Assembly (NCBI GenBank): GCA_900473745.1
Contig: UCMW01000021.1
Span: forward strand, 113,109 to 177,108
Direction: 5' to 3'
DNA: 64,000 bases
Source of the DNA: Hyphomicrobiales bacterium
Lineage (GTDB): Bacteria > Pseudomonadota > Alphaproteobacteria > Rhizobiales > Rhizobiaceae
The position numbers were made by a program, and so were the translations under genes. The stretch's first letter is position 1; each line of letters begins with the position of its first letter. The notes under the pieces were generated by a model, which was given only the letters and a program-made list of their open reading frames with translations, was not told where the DNA came from and searched no databases. Positions 62,100 to 64,000 of the stretch are shown piece by piece.

Positions 62100-63587
62100 T
62101 CACTCGATCGGCAACGGACGCTCCAGCTTCTCGCTCCCTGGCGTCACCGTGCGCATGGACAGGACAGCGGTCAGGACGATCGCATAGGCGATGAAGTTGT
62201 AGATCAGCCCAAGCGCCATGCCTTCGGCATAGACGGCTTTGCCGCTCAGGCCTTCCGCTGCATTGCGCGCCAGATCCGAGAAGAAGATCTCGCTGACGAT
62301 CGCGATGCCGAGTGCGCTGCCCACCTGCTGGATCGCCTGAAGTGCACCCGAGCCACCGCCCGCGTCCTGTGGCGCCACCCCCGCCAGCACGAGCTGGAAC
62401 ATCGGCGCGATCGCGATCCCCATGCCGAGGCCGCTCAAGAGGAACCAGGGAAGGAGCGCCATGCGGTCGATGCTTTCACCAACCGTTTGTATCTCCATGC
62501 GCAACAGGCCCATGCCGACTGCCACCATCACAACGCCGACCACGACCCGAACTCGCGGCGTGATATTGCCGAGTCTGCCCGATATCAGCGAGGCGACGAA
62601 GATGCCGACAGAAAAGGGCACCGTCGTCAGACCTGACTGCAACGGCGTCAGGCCATAGCCCTGCTGCAGGAACATCGCGAGGATCAGGAAGAAGCCGGGC
62701 AGCGTCGAGAAGAAGGTCGCCGTCATCAACGAGCCGATCACGTAGTTGCGGTTCTTCATCAGCGCGACGGGCAGGAGTTCCGGTGCCTTCATCCGATGCT
62801 GGCGCCGTTCCCAGAGGGCAAAGGCGATGCCGAAGGGAATGGCGAAGGCAAGCATCACGAAGCACCAGGCCGGCCAGCCGAAGCCACGGCCCTCGATCAG
62901 CGGGAAGATCACGCAGAAGATGGTGACCGCAGCGAGCGCAATGCCGCCGAAATCGTTCTTCAGACCCGGCTTGGGAGCAAGTGCCGGGATCAGGCGCCAG
63001 CCGAGCAGGATCGTCATGATCCCGACCGGAATATTGATCAGGAAGATCGGCCTCCAGCCGAGACCGAAAAGGTCGAGCGCGATCAGCCAGCCCCCGAGGA
63101 TCGGACCAGATACGGCGGCAAGGCCTGCGCTCAGGCCGAACAGCGAAAAGGCCGCCGCCCGCTCCTTCGGTGGAAACATCATCTGGGCGATCGCCAGCAC
63201 CTGTGGCGTCATGATAGCAGCGCCAGCCCCCTGCAGGAGCCGTGCTGCCACCAGCCAGCCGATGTCAGGAGCCAGGCCACACAACAGCGAGGCCAAGGTG
63301 AAGGCCCCAACGCCGACCAGGAACACCTGCTTCTTGCCCCGGACGTCACCGAGACGCCCAAACGGCAGGAGCCCCAGGGCGAAGACCAGCACATAACCCG
63401 CGACCACCCATTCGATCTGGCTCGAGGTCGCCCCGAGTTCCGACTGCAGGCTCGGCAACGCGACATTGACGATGGTGACATCGAGCAGGTTCATGAAATT
63501 CGCCAGCATCATCACGGCGAGCGCCGTCCAGCGCTTCGGATAGGGATGCGCGGCGTCGGCGCTGATCGCTGGTGTCTCGATGTGCAC
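62100..63587 (-). CDS. MFS drug efflux transporter, DHA2 (EmrB/QacA) family
   Basis: 495 residues from GTG 63587 (GGGGAGA upstream). Fourteen membrane helices. Motif A GRLGDVRGKKQVFL, DHA2 motif NLLDVTIVNVALPSL and the antiporter motif C region GLAAVSGPILGGWL. No EmrA-like partner gene is adjacent, so probably a single-component exporter. Substrate unknown. Confidence 0.9.
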   Translation of the reverse strand: MHIETPAISADAAHPYPKRWTALAVMMLANFMNLLDVTIVNVALPSLQSELGATSSQIEWVVAGYVLVFALGLLPFGRLGDVRGKKQVFLVGVGAFTLASLLCGLAPDIGWLVAARLLQGAGAAIMTPQVLAIAQMMFPPKERAAAFSLFGLSAGLAAVSGPILGGWLIALDLFGLGWRPIFLINIPVGIMTILLGWRLIPALAPKPGLKNDFGGIALAAVTIFCVIFPLIEGRGFGWPAWCFVMLAFAIPFGIAFALWERRQHRMKAPELLPVALMKNRNYVIGSLMTATFFSTLPGFFLILAMFLQQGYGLTPLQSGLTTVPFSVGIFVASLISGRLGNITPRVRVVVGVVMVAVGMGLLRMEIQTVGESIDRMALLPWFLLSGLGMGIAIAPMFQLVLAGVAPQDAGGGSGALQAIQQVGSALGIAIVSEIFFSDLARNAAEGLSGKAVYAEGMALGLIYNFIAYAIVLTAVLSMRTVTPGSEKLERPLPIE

Positions 63588-63729
63588 TTTTGTCTCCCCG
63601 CCCTCGGCGCGCTTGTGCCGTCCGGTGTATCGCGCGGCAGTAAGGCCCGCAACGGGGCGGAATGGAGGAAGACACAGACGGTCGCCGTTCCTCTCCCCCA
63701 GTGGAAGACGGGCGTCGCGCTTGCAGCCT

Positions 63730-63866
63730 TTGCCCCTCATCCCCGGCGCAAATTTTGCGCCTGACCTGCCGGCCTTCTCCCCGTGAACGGGGAGAAGGCC
63801 GAGACGGCCACCGCATGCACTCCCTCTCCCCGCTTGCGGGGAGAGGGTAGGGTGAGGGACAAAGCC
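63730..63866. repeat. Mosaic palindromic intergenic repeat (RIME-like)
   Basis: Three hairpins in a row: GGCGCAAA/TTTGCGCC (63745-63761), GGCCTTCTCCCCG/CGGGGAGAAGGCC (63771-63800) and CCCTCTCCCCGC/GCGGGGAGAGGG (63822-63847). All are enclosed by outer arms TTTGCCCCTCATCC and GGGTGAGGGACAAA. The last block is the widespread alphaproteobacterial CCCTCTCCCCGC palindrome; the whole looks like a rhizobial intergenic mosaic element. Confidence 0.7.
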
Positions 63867-64000
63867 ACCAACTCGGCGCCAGCGGCCGAAAAAGGGGGAC
63901 GTCTTTCAGACATTTCCCAACAAATTCAAACCCCGACATGTTTTTTCATCCCCCACCATTTTCACCCTCGTAGACTCATCCCGTCCCGCCCTCGGATACA
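63867..64000. other. Intergenic tail at the window edge
   Basis: 134 bases after the palindromic element, with no gene or motif I can support. Confidence 0.4.

Noticed and set aside
1..64000. CRISPR array, integrase, transposase or phage block
   Set aside because: No regularly spaced repeats or mobile-element proteins seen on either strand.

Overview
The window looks like a chromosomal segment of a Rhizobiales bacterium (Rhizobium, Agrobacterium, Sinorhizobium or a close relative). The evidence is high GC, a GcrA cell-cycle regulator beside a dense cluster of CcrM-type GANTC sites, TTAA-N7-TTAA CtrA-type boxes, a frcRBCAK fructose uptake locus of the Sinorhizobium type, a SAM-II riboswitch before metZ, and many conserved rhizobial small proteins. 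Nothing looks like a prophage, conjugative element, insertion sequence or CRISPR array. This is mostly housekeeping and accessory chromosome.

Layout: 0-5 kb holds the 5' part of pyrD, a DUF952 gene, a small secreted protein, a NarL-type response regulator broken by a one-base frameshift, an S24/LexA-like repressor, an SNase-like membrane protein, a TerB-like protein and a lone periplasmic binding protein. 5-9 kb holds a membrane glycosyltransferase with a GspE-N-like domain, and a divergent pair: a ring-cleaving-dioxygenase/hydrolase fusion and an FMN reductase (probable quinone detoxification). 9-14 kb: tRNA-Gly, dcd, SAM-II riboswitch plus metZ, apaG and a MYG1-like gene. 14-18 kb: argD-argF-hslO and divergent gcrA. 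18-27 kb: phoR-pstSCAB-phoU-phoB with a Pho box before pstS, then ppk2. 27-36 kb: a membrane-anchored unknown, a nitronate monooxygenase-like gene, a DUF1176 protein, tRNA-Thr, a PRC-barrel protein, fadD, pgi and a VapBC toxin-antitoxin pair. 36-40 kb: fructokinase-pyrE, a DUF3096 protein and pyrC. 40-44 kb: a four-gene signalling operon (receiver, molybdopterin-domain-like periplasmic protein, hybrid kinase with Hpt, HD-GYP receiver). 44-50 kb: frcKACB, divergent frcR and a RbsD/FucU mutarotase. 50-55 kb: a Crp/Fnr regulator, a proline-racemase-family enzyme, a methyltransferase, tRNA-Arg and a sensor kinase. 55-64 kb: rpmH-rnpA-yidC, a DMT exporter, ysxC, a fasciclin/anti-sigma/ECF sigma group, argB, an MFS exporter and a mosaic palindromic repeat.

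The strongest coherent stories are phosphate (Pho regulon plus polyphosphate kinase 2), fructose (frc uptake and kinase, mutarotase, fructokinase, pgi), arginine and pyrimidine synthesis scattered in short operons, and cell-cycle control (gcrA, GANTC and CtrA-type sites in front of several operons). Starts were corrected where ribosome-binding sites or family length argued for it. Most long antisense reading frames are high-GC shadows.
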